From: Klebsiella variicola
GTDB taxonomy: Bacteria > Pseudomonadota > Gammaproteobacteria > Enterobacterales > Enterobacteriaceae
Length of the DNA: 64,000 bases
Assembly: GCF_000828055.2 (NCBI RefSeq)
Contig: NZ_CP010523.2
Location: 4,216,001-4,280,000 of the forward strand
Direction of reading: 5' to 3'
Shown: one piece after another, positions 1-9,332 of the stretch
How the letters are laid out: each line of letters opens with the position of its first letter
Numbering within the stretch: the first letter of the stretch is position 1
Made by a program: the position numbers and the translations under genes
Notes under the pieces: generated by a model
Seen by the model: only the letters and a program-made list of their open reading frames with translations
Databases searched by the model: none
What the model was told of the DNA's origin: nothing

Positions 1-43
1 GTACGATAAGATCCCGACCTCAGTCTGGAAGTTTATCCGCTAA
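1..43 (+). CDS. hha: Hha, haemolysin expression modulator (3' end only)
   Basis: The window opens inside this gene; only the last 13 codons and the TAA stop are present. The visible tail YDKIPTSVWKFIR matches the conserved C-terminus of Hha, the small H-NS-interacting nucleoid protein that helps silence AT-rich and horizontally acquired genes. The next gene is maa, as in E. coli (tomB-hha-maa). Only the tail is visible, so the assignment rests on this end plus synteny. Confidence 0.85.
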   Translation, partial: YDKIPTSVWKFIR

Positions 44-201
44 TCGACGCGCACAATGTGGTCTGCTGACCGGACGATACGCGTCAGCCGCCGCAGGGTA
101 TCTTTGTGATAGTCATCACATCATTCAGCTAACAGCAACCCTGTAACCGGTTTCTTTTTTATACTGCTACGGCCATCTAAAGTCAGGTATAAGGAAGACC
201 C

Positions 202-768
202 ATGAGTGAAGAAAAACGTAAAATGATCGCCGGTGAGCTCTATTTATCTGGCGACCCAACGCTTCGCGCCGATCGCCTGCGCGCCAGACAGTTGTTACAC
301 CGTTATAATCATTCCTCCCCGGATGCGCAGGAAGAACGTCAGCATATTCTGGCCGAGCTGTTCGGTCGCGCCGGCGATGCGTATATCGAGCCAAGCTTTC
401 GCTGCGACTACGGCTACAATATCTTTCTCGGCAACGCGTTTTACGCCAATTTTGACTGCGTGATGCTGGACGTCTGCCCTATTCATATTGGCGATAACTG
501 CATGCTGGCGCCGGGCGTCCATATTTATACCGCCACCCATCCGCTGGATGCCGAAGCGCGTAACAGCGGCCAGGAATATGGCAAACCAGTGACCATCGGC
601 CACAATGTGTGGATTGGTGGGCGGGCGGTAATCAATCCCGGGGTGATCATTGGTGATAATGCGGTCATTGCGTCCGGTGCAGTCGTCACCAAAGATGTAC
701 CGGCCGGGGCCGTTGTCGGCGGCAACCCGGCGCAGATCATTAAGCGCCTTCCGCTACCAAATCCGTAA
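202..768 (+). CDS. maa: Maltose O-acetyltransferase
   Basis: 188 residues, the usual length. It transfers acetyl from acetyl-CoA to maltose and other sugars in the cytoplasm. An N-terminal Mac helical domain (about residues 1–55) precedes a left-handed beta-helix of hexapeptide repeats (about 60–185). The catalytic histidine of the family is His113 in the ATHPLD motif, and the coenzyme A-binding turn IGHNVWIGG follows. The start is preceded by an AAGGAAG ribosome-binding site. Position between hha and ylaC matches E. coli. The physiological role of the family is poorly defined (detoxification of excess sugar is the usual proposal). Confidence 0.96.
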   Translation: MSEEKRKMIAGELYLSGDPTLRADRLRARQLLHRYNHSSPDAQEERQHILAELFGRAGDAYIEPSFRCDYGYNIFLGNAFYANFDCVMLDVCPIHIGDNCMLAPGVHIYTATHPLDAEARNSGQEYGKPVTIGHNVWIGGRAVINPGVIIGDNAVIASGAVVTKDVPAGAVVGGNPAQIIKRLPLPNP

Positions 769-904
769 CTGTTATGGTTTTCTGTAACTGATCTGTTACT
801 TTCGCCGTGGAATATTGCAACATAAAATAGCCTTCAGGCTAAGCCTGCCACGCCTGGTCCGCCGGGTGCGCACGGCTGGCTCATTGCAGAATTCGGGGAC
901 CAAG

Positions 905-1375
905 ATGACAGAAATACAACGCCTGCTAACTCATACCATTGACGAACTCAACGTTCAGGAAAAACGCGATAATCGCCCGCGTTTTAGCATCAGTTTTATC
1001 CGCAACCATCCGGGGCTGTTTGTTGCCATGTATGCCGCGTTTCTGGCGACGCTGGTGGTCATGCTGCGCTCTGAAACGCTGGTAGACTCGGTCTGGTTGC
1101 TGGTGGTGCTGTTCATCCTGTTCAACGCCTTTTTCTTCTTTGATGTCTATCCGCGCTATCGTTATGAAGATATCGATGTCCTCGACTTTCGCGTGTGCTA
1201 CAACGGGGAATGGTATAACACCCGCTTTGTTCCCCGGCAGCTGATCGAGCGTATTCTTCAGTCGCCGGATGTCGATAGCGAGCAGAAGGCGCAGCTCAAA
1301 AAGATGGTCGCCACCAAAGGCGAGCTCTCCTTCTACGACGTTTTTACGCTGACCCGCGCCGGTGCTGCACAATAA
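905..1375 (+). CDS. ylaC: YlaC family inner-membrane protein
   Basis: 156 residues from ATG 905, the length of E. coli YlaC; an upstream in-frame start at 815 lengthens the protein with unrelated sequence and was not used. Two adjacent hydrophobic segments (about residues 36–54 and 60–80) suggest a hairpin in the inner membrane, followed by a conserved soluble tail beginning [14 protein letters not shown]. Function is unknown. Its 3' end overlaps the convergent MocR gene by about 30 bases. In E. coli pdeB follows directly; here about 14 kb of accessory genes separate the two. Confidence 0.93.
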   Translation: MTEIQRLLTHTIDELNVQEKRDNRPRFSISFIRNHPGLFVAMYAAFLATLVVMLRSETLVDSVWLLVVLFILFNAFFFFDVYPRYRYEDIDVLDFRVCYNGEWYNTRFVPRQLIERILQSPDVDSEQKAQLKKMVATKGELSFYDVFTLTRAGAAQ

Positions 1376-2801
1376 GACGATTTAGCGTCCGCAGCGCCAG
1401 CGGATAGCGGGAAGCAGAAGTATTACCATATCCCAGCACCAGCCCGCTCCGCCCCCGCTGCGGGTCGAGATAGAAATGACTTAACGCGGCAGGCGCCAGT
1501 TGAAACTGACGCGCCTGCTGCGCAATCGTCTGGTCATCGAACCCTTCCATTGCGACTGTCAAATGGAGCCCCCCTTCCCCGCCAAGGACCTCGCATGGCA
1601 CGGTTATCTCTTGCGCCAGTGCCTCACGCAGCTGTTGTTGGCGCTTGCGGTACAGGCGACGCATGGCCGCCAGATGGCGAGCATAGTGCCCCTTCTCAAT
1701 AAACCTGGCCAGCGCCCGCTGTTCCGTGCGGTGTCCTCCACGCAGCAACGTGCCAATCACATCCTGAACGGCATCCGCCAGCGCAGGCGGCATCACCATG
1801 AAGCCAATACGCAGCGCCGGAAAGAGCGTTTTGCTGAAGGTACCGAGATACACCACCGGGGCATCCGGCACCATCCCCAGCATCGCCGGGATCGGCTCTC
1901 CGCTATGGCGAAACTCGCTGTCGTAGTCATCCTCCACAATCCACGCCCCGTGCAGGCGGGCGTACTCCACCAGCGCCAGACGTCGCGCGGCGCTCATGAC
2001 GCTCCCGAGGGGATACTGATGAGAGGGAGAGGTGAAGATCAGCCGGGGCGGCTCCGCGACGCCGTTGGCAATCCCCATCCCTTCGTCATCGACCGCCATT
2101 CCGCTGACCCGCAGCCCTGCGCGCTGGAAACTGCTCCTGGCCCCCAGGTACCCCGGCTCTTCCACCCACACGCTGTCGCCTGGATCCGTCAACAGCGAAG
2201 CGCATAAGTTCACCCCTTCCAGCGCCCCTTCGGTAATGACAATCTGCCGAATATCGCAACGGATCCCCCGGGAGAGCGCCAGATGACGAGCGATAGCCTC
2301 CCGCAGCAAGGGGTCGCCTGCCGCCTCGCCATAGCCCAGCAGTGCGCTGCCCTCGTCGCGTAAGACGTTATCCATCAGCCGCCGCCACAGCGGCAACGGG
2401 AAATAGTTCACCGCCGGCATGCCAGGGGTAAACAGCAGCGCCGGAGAGTCGCGGCGCATTGCGGCTGGCAGCCCTTGCAGCCGTTCAGGCAGCACGACGG
2501 GCGGCACCTTCACGGGCTCTTCGCGGCAGGCGGCGAGCGGTACCACCTGCGTTCCCTGACGGCTCCGCATCAGGTATCCCTCCAGCGCCAGCTGCTCCAG
2601 GGCAGCATTGACCGTATTTCGCGACAGCTGCAGCCGTCCGGCCATCACCCGCGATCCGGGCAAACGGCAGTTGGCCGCCAGAGTTCCCTGCAGGATGGCA
2701 TGGCGCAATGTGTGGTAAAGGGCCCGCTGCAGGGTTTCATCCGATCGGTGCTGTATCCCCTGCGTCACCAGCGTAAAAAAACCATCGTCCGGTATGTTCA
2801 T
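1344..2801 (-). CDS. MocR-type (GntR/aminotransferase) transcriptional regulator
   Basis: 485 residues from the ATG at 2801, chosen because GAGGAG lies just upstream. The N-terminus (about 15–80) is a GntR winged helix; from about residue 120 there is a fold-type I aminotransferase domain with the PLP-lysine motif GTFSKTLFP and a following ALRIGF. MocR proteins bind PLP or a PLP adduct and regulate a neighbouring, often divergent gene. The neighbour here is a GNAT acetyltransferase starting about 100 bases away, the likely target. It could belong to the PdxR branch, but no pdxST genes are nearby. Ligand unknown. Confidence 0.9.
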   Translation of the reverse strand: MNIPDDGFFTLVTQGIQHRSDETLQRALYHTLRHAILQGTLAANCRLPGSRVMAGRLQLSRNTVNAALEQLALEGYLMRSRQGTQVVPLAACREEPVKVPPVVLPERLQGLPAAMRRDSPALLFTPGMPAVNYFPLPLWRRLMDNVLRDEGSALLGYGEAAGDPLLREAIARHLALSRGIRCDIRQIVITEGALEGVNLCASLLTDPGDSVWVEEPGYLGARSSFQRAGLRVSGMAVDDEGMGIANGVAEPPRLIFTSPSHQYPLGSVMSAARRLALVEYARLHGAWIVEDDYDSEFRHSGEPIPAMLGMVPDAPVVYLGTFSKTLFPALRIGFMVMPPALADAVQDVIGTLLRGGHRTEQRALARFIEKGHYARHLAAMRRLYRKRQQQLREALAQEITVPCEVLGGEGGLHLTVAMEGFDDQTIAQQARQFQLAPAALSHFYLDPQRGRSGLVLGYGNTSASRYPLALRTLNRLIVQHRRGSA

Positions 2802-2901
2802 CTCATCTCCTCGTGGCCCTATAAAAACATACGCCTGTGGCACTTTTTATGGAACCAGTGAGCGCGTACGCTGCCTGAAAAACCCCGCTAAGGAAACCGC
2901 A

Positions 2902-3600
2902 ATGCGTGAATACAATCAGTTTGGACAGGAACTCGGCGCCGCGCTGCCTGACTGGCAACCGCGTCCATGGCCAGCACGGCAGATTTTACAGGGCAGCCGC
3001 TGTCGGCTCGAACCACTGACTCTCGCGCATGCCAGCGATCTGTTTGCTGCTCACCAGCTGGCGCCAGACGTCCGCAGCTGGACGTGGCTGCTGCGTGAAC
3101 CTGAGAGCAACCTTGCAGAATTCAGTGCCTGGGTGGAGCAGGTCGCCACGCTGGCAGACCCGATCCATTTTGCCGTCGTTGACCAGCGGCAAGGGAAAGC
3201 GGTTGGCTCGCTGGCGTTAATGCGCATCGACGCCACCCACGGCGTGGTAGAGGTGGGACATGTGCATTTTTCACCGTTGCTGAGCCGAACGGCTATGGCC
3301 ACCGAAGCGCACTGGCTGTTGATGCAGTATGTGTTTGATACGCTCGGTTATCGTCGCTATGAATGGAAATGTAATAGTCTCAATATGCCGTCGAGCCGGG
3401 CGGCAAGGCGGCTGGGTTTTCAGTACGAAGGACGTTTTCGCCAGGCACTGGTGAGCAAAGGACATAACCGGGATACGGACTGGTTTTCGGTGATAGACGG
3501 CGAATGGCCGCAGCTGGATAACGCCATGCGGCAATGGCTGGCCGCCGACAATTTTACCGCCGACGGCCAGCAGCGCCGCACTCTGGAGAGTTTCCGTTAA
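2902..3600 (+). CDS. GNAT family N-acetyltransferase (RimJ/RimL-like)
   Basis: 232 residues from ATG 2902, preceded by AAGGA; a longer in-frame version would run back into the MocR promoter. The body resembles RimJ/RimL-type GNATs: an early [15 protein letters not shown] segment, a central strand ending VGHVHFSP, and a late [17 protein letters not shown] stretch with the N-x-S/A-SR-AA helix typical of acetyl-CoA binding in this group. The substrate is unknown. It is divergent from the MocR gene and probably controlled by it. Its stop overlaps the stop of the convergent rpmJ2 gene. Confidence 0.88.
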   Translation: MREYNQFGQELGAALPDWQPRPWPARQILQGSRCRLEPLTLAHASDLFAAHQLAPDVRSWTWLLREPESNLAEFSAWVEQVATLADPIHFAVVDQRQGKAVGSLALMRIDATHGVVEVGHVHFSPLLSRTAMATEAHWLLMQYVFDTLGYRRYEWKCNSLNMPSSRAARRLGFQYEGRFRQALVSKGHNRDTDWFSVIDGEWPQLDNAMRQWLAADNFTADGQQRRTLESFR

Positions 3601-3737
3601 CGACGTTTTTTGCGCCCCTGCACCGCTTTAAAGCGGGGGTTGCTCTTACAGATAACGTACAGCCGCCCTTTGCGCTTGACCAGCTGACAATCCGGGTGGC
3701 GCTGTTTGGCGCTGCGTAATGAGTTAACGACCTGCAT
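3597..3737 (-). CDS. rpmJ2: 50S ribosomal protein L36 type B (zinc-independent paralogue)
   Basis: 46 residues, [16 protein letters not shown] at the start, clearly the YkgO/RpmJ2 form of L36. Type B L36 lacks the full four-ligand zinc ribbon of ordinary RpmJ and replaces it when zinc is scarce. The start overlaps the stop of rpmE2 (…ATGATG…): ATG at 3740 would give one extra Met and a 4-base ATGA overlap, ATG at 3737 the standard 46 residues. Both arrangements imply translational coupling with rpmE2 under the same Zur box. Confidence 0.94.
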   Translation of the reverse strand: MQVVNSLRSAKQRHPDCQLVKRKGRLYVICKSNPRFKAVQGRKKRR

Positions 3738-4000
3738 CATGCCTTCCTTTTCGCATCAATAAAGCCGCCGAAGCGCTGACGGAACCGGGCCGCGCTGCCC
3801 TCGCTGGCGAAGGTTTTTTGTTTGCCGGTGTAGTACGGATGCGATTTCGAGGAGACGTCGATCGTTACATACGGAAAAGTTTCGCCGTCGAGTTCAATCA
3901 CGCGATCGGTGCGGATGGTGGAACCGACTTTAAAATACTCATTAACGCTGGTGTCGTGAAACACCACCGTGCGATAGGGGGGATGGATATGGGCTTTCAT
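3737..4000 (-). CDS. rpmE2: 50S ribosomal protein L31 type B (zinc-independent paralogue)
   Basis: 87 residues, typical of YkgM/RpmE2. It contains no cysteine at all, so it cannot hold the zinc of ordinary L31; the type-B hallmark [12 protein letters not shown] is present. In zinc limitation it replaces zinc-loaded L31 on the ribosome and so frees zinc. A GAGG ribosome-binding site precedes the ATG. First gene of a two-gene operon with rpmJ2, with a Zur-box-like palindrome about 16 bases upstream of the start. Confidence 0.96.
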   Translation of the reverse strand: MKAHIHPPYRTVVFHDTSVNEYFKVGSTIRTDRVIELDGETFPYVTIDVSSKSHPYYTGKQKTFASEGSAARFRQRFGGFIDAKRKA

Positions 4001-4015
4001 GATGACCTCGTCATT

Positions 4016-4032
4016 ATGTTATAACATAACAT
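4016..4032 (-). promoter_or_regulatory. Zur box upstream of rpmE2-rpmJ2
   Basis: ATGTTATAACATAACAT is close to the Zur operator core ATGTTATANTATAACAT. It sits directly upstream of rpmE2, the position expected for repression by zinc-loaded Zur. Seen in the sequence; regulation is inferred from the known control of this gene pair in enteric bacteria. Confidence 0.85.
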
Positions 4033-4088
4033 TTAAGTTACGCCGTTCCACGACAAAGATCAACCATGTTCAAATTAAGGGTAATGGG

Positions 4089-4114
4089 CCTAAGGCGAGT
4101 TTCCCCGCCTTAGG
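4089..4114 (-). terminator. Hairpin after the LacI-family gene
   Basis: CCTAAGGCG and CGCCTTAGG form a 9-bp stem two bases past the regulator's stop. No U-tract follows on the minus strand, so termination is uncertain. Confidence 0.4.
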
Positions 4115-4116
4115 TT

Positions 4117-5187
4117 TCAGGGCGCCAGACGGTGGGCGATGGCGCGTAGCTGTTCCGCGATGGCCTGCAGATCTTTGCCTTGCTCAGTTCTGGCGCCGCT
4201 GGAATGACGTATCACCAGGCGCGCCGGCAGGATGGATGAAGTATGTGGCGCACCGCTGGTGCTGGCGAGGATCCGCCGCACCGCTTCTTTCCCCTGCAGA
4301 TCGAGGTCCAGCGACACCGTACTCAGCGCCGGATAGAAAAAGGAGCTTTCGTAGGTATCGTCATAGCCAATGACGGACTTCTCCCCCGGCACCGCCACCT
4401 GGTGCTGATGGAAGGCGCTGAGCACCCCCAGCGCCATCTGGTCATTACCCACCAGCACGGCGCTGAAATTGGGCGTTTCGCGCAGCATCTGCAGCGCGCC
4501 GGCATAGCCGCTTTGCGCATCCCAGTTGCCGTGCAGAACGGTCACCGGCTTCAGGCCGTAGCCCTCCAGAGTCTCCAGCCAGCTTTTCAGCCGGAGTTTG
4601 GCCGAGACGGAGCTGTCCGGCCCCGCCAGCAGCGCGATCTCCCGATGCCCCATCTCATAAAGATATTTGACGCTGGCCCGGGTGCCATCTGCCGGATTAA
4701 ACGAAACGTTAAACACGGAACTGTAGGGGTCGACATCGAGAAAAAGGCAGACGATATCATCGTTGTCAGCGGCGATTTTCTGCGCCTGCTCGGTCTCCAG
4801 CGGCACGTTGATAATGACTTTATCCACCCGCTGAGATTTCAGTTCATTGATGGAATCCTGGATACTTTGGTTGACGCTCTCATCGATCATCGAAATCAGG
4901 ACCTGGTAACCTTCCAGATTGGCATAGCGTTTTACCGCCGCCGCCACCTGGGAAGGCGCATGCCAGGCCAGCGAAATCGTCACCAGCCCGACCGTCTGGC
5001 TCTCCTTCCCCACCAGCTGCTGCGCCAGCCGGTTTGGCACATAGCGTAAGGCCTCTATTGATTTCTCCACCTTGCGGCGCGTCGCTTCGGATACATTGGC
5101 AGATTTATTGAGTACCCTGGACACGGTCTGGTAAGAGACGCCCGCATGGCGTGCGACGTCTTCCAGAGTAGCGCTTTTAGACTTCAT
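4117..5187 (-). CDS. LacI family regulator of the galactan locus
   Basis: 356 residues from ATG 5187 (AAGGA upstream; longer starts add unrelated residues). The N-terminal helix-turn-helix TLEDVARHAGVSYQTVSRVL and hinge region are followed by a periplasmic-binding-protein-like sensor domain to the end. It is divergent from the LamB-type porin and next to galactan genes, so it most likely represses them and is released by a galactose or galactobiose ligand; in Bacillus the corresponding repressor is GanR. Two inverted copies of a 14-bp motif between it and the porin are candidate operators. Confidence 0.92.
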   Translation of the reverse strand: MKSKSATLEDVARHAGVSYQTVSRVLNKSANVSEATRRKVEKSIEALRYVPNRLAQQLVGKESQTVGLVTISLAWHAPSQVAAAVKRYANLEGYQVLISMIDESVNQSIQDSINELKSQRVDKVIINVPLETEQAQKIAADNDDIVCLFLDVDPYSSVFNVSFNPADGTRASVKYLYEMGHREIALLAGPDSSVSAKLRLKSWLETLEGYGLKPVTVLHGNWDAQSGYAGALQMLRETPNFSAVLVGNDQMALGVLSAFHQHQVAVPGEKSVIGYDDTYESSFFYPALSTVSLDLDLQGKEAVRRILASTSGAPHTSSILPARLVIRHSSGARTEQGKDLQAIAEQLRAIAHRLAP

Positions 5188-5283
5188 GGTCCGGTTCCTT
5201 ATGTTGTTATCCCATGATTGTAACAGGGGCCATTTGAAAAAACGCTCACCGCCACCTTTCATCGCAAAATTACACCACAAAAA

Positions 5284-5297
5284 GTATTACGTTCACA
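5284..5297 (-). promoter_or_regulatory. Candidate LacI-family operator copy 1
   Basis: GTATTACGTTCACA is the exact inverted match of TGTGAACGTAATAC at 5424–5437. The pair brackets the divergent promoter region between regulator and porin, and the core ACGTAATAC recurs upstream of the ABC transporter genes. Binding is inferred. Confidence 0.5.
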
Positions 5298-5308
5298 ACA
5301 TAGTTAAT

Positions 5309-5324
5309 TGTGAATCACCTCACC
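5309..5324 (+). promoter_or_regulatory. Candidate CRP site, regulator/porin intergenic region
   Basis: TGTGA-N6-TCACC matches the CRP consensus TGTGA-N6-TCACA at nine of the ten defined positions. It fits catabolite control of a carbohydrate locus. Confidence 0.6.
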
Positions 5325-5423
5325 CATCACAACAAAAACCAGCATGATTATTTGCACTTAGTCACACAATAATCATATCTCGTTTGCCTGAAGTTACATT
5401 TAGGCATTTTATGACATCAGTTA

Positions 5424-5437
5424 TGTGAACGTAATAC
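5424..5437 (+). promoter_or_regulatory. Candidate LacI-family operator copy 2
   Basis: TGTGAACGTAATAC lies 20 bases before the porin ATG, overlapping a possible -10 element TAATAC, a position suited to repression. It is the exact inverse of copy 1, with centres 140 bp apart. Confidence 0.5.
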
Positions 5438-5457
5438 AAAACAATAAGAGGATAGAG

Positions 5458-6729
5458 ATGAATACGACACTGCGCGCCCTTTCCGCCGCGTTAGCCGCTG
5501 CGCTAATCGCCCCTTCCGCGTTTGCGGCGACCGCCGCAATCCCGAGTATCGATTTCCATGGCTATATGCGCGCCGGGGTTGGGGTCTCCGGCGATGGTAG
5601 TGAAGCGGAATGGCAAAAGAACAAGCTGGGCCGTTTGGGTAATGAATCGGATACCTATGGTGAGCTGGAGCTGGGCTCCGAGGTCTACAAGAAAGATGAC
5701 GTCAGCTTCTATCTCGACAGCATGGTCAGCATGGTCTCCGACGGCTCTAACGATAATGAAACCACGCTGAATGATGATGCACAGTTCGGTTTACGTCAGC
5801 TGAACCTGCAGATCAAAGGGCTGATCCCCGGCGATCCGAATGCGGTGATCTGGGGGGGTAAACGTTACTACCAGCGCCACGATCTGCACATCATCGATAC
5901 CAAATACTGGAACATATCCGGCTCCGGGGCCGGGGTGGAAAACTACACCCTCGGCCCGGGCGCCGTCTCGCTGGCCTGGATCCGCGGCGATGCCAACGAC
6001 GTTGACTATCGCGTCGATGGCGACAGCAACGTCAATATTAACTATATCGATTTACGCTATGCAGGCTGGAAGCCGTGGTCGGGTTCGTGGACCGAATTCG
6101 GCATCGACTACGCCATGCCGAACACCACCAAAAAACAGGACAGCTACGGCGGGCTGTACGATGCCGATAATGGCGTGATGCTGACCGGTGAAATCAGTCA
6201 GGATATGCTGGGCGGCTATAACAAAACCGTGCTGCAGTATGCCAACAAAGGGCTGGCGCAGAACATGGTCTCCCAGGGCGGCGGCTGGTACGATATGTGG
6301 AACTACGTGAACGACGCCACCGGCTATCGCGTGATTAACACCGGCCTGATCCCGATTACCGAAAAGTTCTCCATCAACCACGTCCTGACCTGGGGCTCGG
6401 CGGATGATATTACCGACTACACCGACAAAACGCGGATGCTGTCGCTGGTTGCCCGTGGGCAGTATCAGTTCACCGACTACGTCCGCCTGATTGGCGAAGT
6501 CGGCGGTTTCTATCAGAAAGACAGCTATAACAATGGCACCAGCTACAAACAGGCCGGTGAGAAATATACCATTGCGCTGGGCCTCGCGGACGGGCCGGAC
6601 TTTATGTCACGCCCGGAATTACGCATTTTTGCTTCATACCTGAATGATTCCGAAGATGGTAAACCGTTTGAAGACCAGACGGCGAATAATACCTGGAATT
6701 TCGGCGTGCAGGTTGAGGCCTGGTGGTAA
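5458..6729 (+). CDS. LamB-type carbohydrate porin
   Basis: 423 residues from ATG 5458 (AAGAGG upstream). A signal peptide of about 23 residues ends in AFA; the mature protein opens with IDFHGYMRAGVGVSGDG, the first strand of maltoporin-family trimeric 18-stranded barrels, and ends in Trp, as typical of outer-membrane porins. It would let galacto-oligosaccharides cross the outer membrane. Transcribed away from the LacI-family gene and followed by a strong terminator. Assignment to the LamB family is firm; substrate is inferred from the neighbours. Confidence 0.9.
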   Translation: MNTTLRALSAALAAALIAPSAFAATAAIPSIDFHGYMRAGVGVSGDGSEAEWQKNKLGRLGNESDTYGELELGSEVYKKDDVSFYLDSMVSMVSDGSNDNETTLNDDAQFGLRQLNLQIKGLIPGDPNAVIWGGKRYYQRHDLHIIDTKYWNISGSGAGVENYTLGPGAVSLAWIRGDANDVDYRVDGDSNVNINYIDLRYAGWKPWSGSWTEFGIDYAMPNTTKKQDSYGGLYDADNGVMLTGEISQDMLGGYNKTVLQYANKGLAQNMVSQGGGWYDMWNYVNDATGYRVINTGLIPITEKFSINHVLTWGSADDITDYTDKTRMLSLVARGQYQFTDYVRLIGEVGGFYQKDSYNNGTSYKQAGEKYTIALGLADGPDFMSRPELRIFASYLNDSEDGKPFEDQTANNTWNFGVQVEAWW

Positions 6730-6831
6730 TATCGCGCTGGTAAGACAAATACGTTATTTATATCTCCAACTGTAAGGTCATTAATTACCCTCCGGTAATC
6801 ATTATTGCCACTGCTGTCTTTGTCTTATTTT

Positions 6832-6859
6832 CGGGATAACCTGTTTTCAGGTTATCCCG
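6832..6859. terminator. Terminator between porin and EIIB (convergent)
   Basis: A 12-bp stem (CGGGATAACCTG / CAGGTTATCCCG) followed by TTTTA on the plus strand. It lies between two convergent genes and may stop both transcripts. Confidence 0.85.
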
Positions 6860-6865
6860 TTTTAT

Positions 6866-7183
6866 TTATTTCCGGGTAGCAAAATGCTCATCCAGCAATT
6901 GACGCAACGCATCGGACTGCTTACCGAAAATAGCATGCACCTGCTGACCGAGAATAATGACGCCCAGCGCGCCCTGCTGCTGTAATGCGTCAGTATCCAC
7001 GGCAGCAAGATGACGAACCGTCACCCGCAGACGAGTAATACAGGCATCCACTTGCGTAATATTCGCTTCGCCACCAAAGGCCTGAATCAGCGCCTCGATT
7101 TGCTGTTTTTCCACCTCGCTTAACGGCTGTGCCGGACGTGCAGGAGAGAAATAGTGCAGAAAGGATTTTAAACTCACCATCAT
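6866..7183 (-). CDS. Stand-alone PTS EIIB domain (glucose family)
   Basis: 105 residues (or 104 from the second Met). Residues 24–100 form a Glc-family EIIB domain with the phosphorylated cysteine Cys48 in DACITRLR and the later strand GVIILGQQVHAIFG. No EIIC or EIIA domain is encoded nearby, and the locus transports its sugar by ABC transporter. It follows the beta-galactosidase on the same strand but is separated by an intrinsic terminator. It may be a phosphoryl-carrier partner for another permease or a regulatory EIIB; neither role can be proved here. Confidence 0.88.
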   Translation of the reverse strand: MMVSLKSFLHYFSPARPAQPLSEVEKQQIEALIQAFGGEANITQVDACITRLRVTVRHLAAVDTDALQQQGALGVIILGQQVHAIFGKQSDALRQLLDEHFATRK

Positions 7184-7201
7184 AAACTCCAGGTTTAAGA
7201 T

Positions 7202-7229
7202 AAAAAAAAGCCTGCTCAGCAGAGCAGGC
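7202..7229 (-). terminator. Terminator after beta-galactosidase
   Basis: An 8-bp stem (GCCTGCTC / GAGCAGGC) followed on the minus strand by a run of eight U. It lies between the GH42 gene and the EIIB gene and should sharply reduce EIIB read-through. Confidence 0.88.
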
Positions 7230-7244
7230 GTGGAGAAAAAAGGA

Positions 7245-9302
7245 TTAGGCGTGACGACGAAGAATACGGCAATCCCATGCTGAGAGTGTCAGCGGGTCCG
7301 GCGCCGCCGCGTCGGTCAGGCAATCCCAATACCCCGGCGGCAGAGTCAGAGTATGACTTTGCGCGCTGTAGTTCTGCAGGAAGACAAACGTGCTCTCACC
7401 GTCGGTGCGCGCGGTAGCCACTACGCCGGGCGGTAAATCCGCCGCTATCGCTCGTGGCAGATCCAGCTCCCTGCTCAGGGCAGCAAAGAAATCGCGCTGG
7501 AAGGCTAAATCGTTGCGGGAGGCGACATGCCAGGCTTTACCTTTCCCGAAACCGTTCACCGTCACCGCCGGCCGTCCGGCATAGAAATCATCCCGGTAGG
7601 TGGCCAGCGTCTGAGCGCTCTCGGTATGGATTAGTTCACAGAGATGGCGCACCTGATAGGGCCCCTGCAGACCGCACTGATTCCCGGCAAGCCCCTGCAC
7701 AAGATTAAACTCGCCGTCATTCAGACAGTCGATCTCTTCCGCCCAGATCCCCAGCAGATTGCGCAGCGGGCCCGGGAAGCCGCCGAGATAGCAGAGATCG
7801 GACTCATTGACGATGCCGGTCCAGTAGGTGGTCACCAGGTGGCCGCCGCTGGCGACAAACGCCTCTGCCCGCGCGGCAAAGCCGTCGCGCACCATATATA
7901 ACATCGGGGCAATCACTAACCGGTATGGCGTTAAATCGACATCAGCGTCAATCACATCGACGGCAATACCCTGTTCCCAGAACGGACGGTAGTGTTCGTT
8001 GACCGTCTTCTCATACTCCATACCCAGATTGCGCGGCCCCTGGGCGTCATCAAGCGCCCAGCGGTTTTGCTGGTCGAAGATAATCGCTACTTTCGCCTCG
8101 GTGCGACAACCCCGGACCTCCGGTAGCTTGCTCAGTATCTCGCCGAGCTGGCTGACTTCACGACCAATACGGGTATCAATGTGCCCGACGTGGTCAACCA
8201 CCGCGCCGTGAAATTTCTCAACCGAACCGCGGCTTTTCCGCCACTGGAAATACTGCACCGAGTCGGCGCCATGCGCCACCGCCTGCAGCGAGGAGAGAAT
8301 ATGCATTCCCGGCTTCTTCAGTTTGCTGGTCGGCTGCCAGTTGGTGGCGCCTGGTGTGGATTCCATCAGCACAAACGGTTTGCCGCCCTTCAGGCTGCGC
8401 ATCATGTCGTGATACATCGCGGTATAGCAGGCCAGTGCGGTTTCGTCTTTATCGCGGTGCCACATCGGATAGCTGTCCCACGAGATAAAGTCCAGTGCCT
8501 TTGCCAGTTGCCAGTAGTCGTAATCGTAGAAATACTCCATAAAGTTAGTGGTCACCGGCAGGGAGGCGTTAGCCGCCTTCAGCGGGGCAATTTCATGGCG
8601 GCAGAAATCGGTCACCTGAGCGGTGTTAAAGCGATGCCAGTCAAGATTGAGACCGTGAATTGACACCTCGCCCTGTGGCGCAGGTGATTCAATTTGCGAC
8701 CAGTCGGTATAGGTATGACTCCAGAAGGTGCTCCACCAGGCCTGGTTGAGGTTCTCCAGGGTCTGGTAACGCGCCTTCAGCCAGTCGCGAAAACGGTTCT
8801 GGCAGAGATCGCAATGGCATTCACCGCCATATTCATTGGAAATATGCCAGCCCAGTACCGCCGGGTGTGAAGAATAACGCTCTGCAAGCAGGGTATTGAT
8901 TTTCAGGGTTTTCTCGCGATAGACCGGTGACGACATACAGTGGTTGTGACGGCCGCCGTGCAGGGCCGGCACCCGATCGCGTCCCACCCGCAGAACCTGC
9001 GGATAGCGCTGAGACATCCACGCCGGACGCGCGCCGCTCGGCGTGGCCAGAAAAACATGAATGCCGGCGGCATACAGTTTATCGAGGATAGTATCCAGCC
9101 AGGCGAAATTAAATACCCCTTCGCGTGGCTCCAGTTTCGCCCAGCTAAATATTCCCACCGACATCACATTGCATTTTGCCTGCTGCATCATGGCAATGTC
9201 TTTATCAATAATATCGGGGTCATTCTCCCATTGCTCCGGATTATAATCCGCGCCATGCAGCAGCGTACTAACCTTCGGATGTAAAGGTGCAAATTTATTC
9301 AT
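7245..9302 (-). CDS. ganA: GH42 beta-galactosidase
   Basis: 685 residues, usual for glycoside hydrolase family 42. It has no signal peptide, so it acts in the cytoplasm on imported galacto-oligosaccharides. The acid/base is Glu157 in HISNEYGG and the nucleophile Glu314 in VLMESTPG. Cys122, Cys162, Cys164 and Cys167 match the zinc cluster seen in many GH42 enzymes. An AGGAAG ribosome-binding site precedes the ATG. Last gene of the transporter-galactanase operon before the terminator. The symbol follows the Bacillus gan locus by analogy. Confidence 0.93.
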   Translation of the reverse strand: MNKFAPLHPKVSTLLHGADYNPEQWENDPDIIDKDIAMMQQAKCNVMSVGIFSWAKLEPREGVFNFAWLDTILDKLYAAGIHVFLATPSGARPAWMSQRYPQVLRVGRDRVPALHGGRHNHCMSSPVYREKTLKINTLLAERYSSHPAVLGWHISNEYGGECHCDLCQNRFRDWLKARYQTLENLNQAWWSTFWSHTYTDWSQIESPAPQGEVSIHGLNLDWHRFNTAQVTDFCRHEIAPLKAANASLPVTTNFMEYFYDYDYWQLAKALDFISWDSYPMWHRDKDETALACYTAMYHDMMRSLKGGKPFVLMESTPGATNWQPTSKLKKPGMHILSSLQAVAHGADSVQYFQWRKSRGSVEKFHGAVVDHVGHIDTRIGREVSQLGEILSKLPEVRGCRTEAKVAIIFDQQNRWALDDAQGPRNLGMEYEKTVNEHYRPFWEQGIAVDVIDADVDLTPYRLVIAPMLYMVRDGFAARAEAFVASGGHLVTTYWTGIVNESDLCYLGGFPGPLRNLLGIWAEEIDCLNDGEFNLVQGLAGNQCGLQGPYQVRHLCELIHTESAQTLATYRDDFYAGRPAVTVNGFGKGKAWHVASRNDLAFQRDFFAALSRELDLPRAIAADLPPGVVATARTDGESTFVFLQNYSAQSHTLTLPPGYWDCLTDAAAPDPLTLSAWDCRILRRHA

Positions 9303-9332
9303 AATAAACTTCCTGAAAAAAACGACAAAAAA

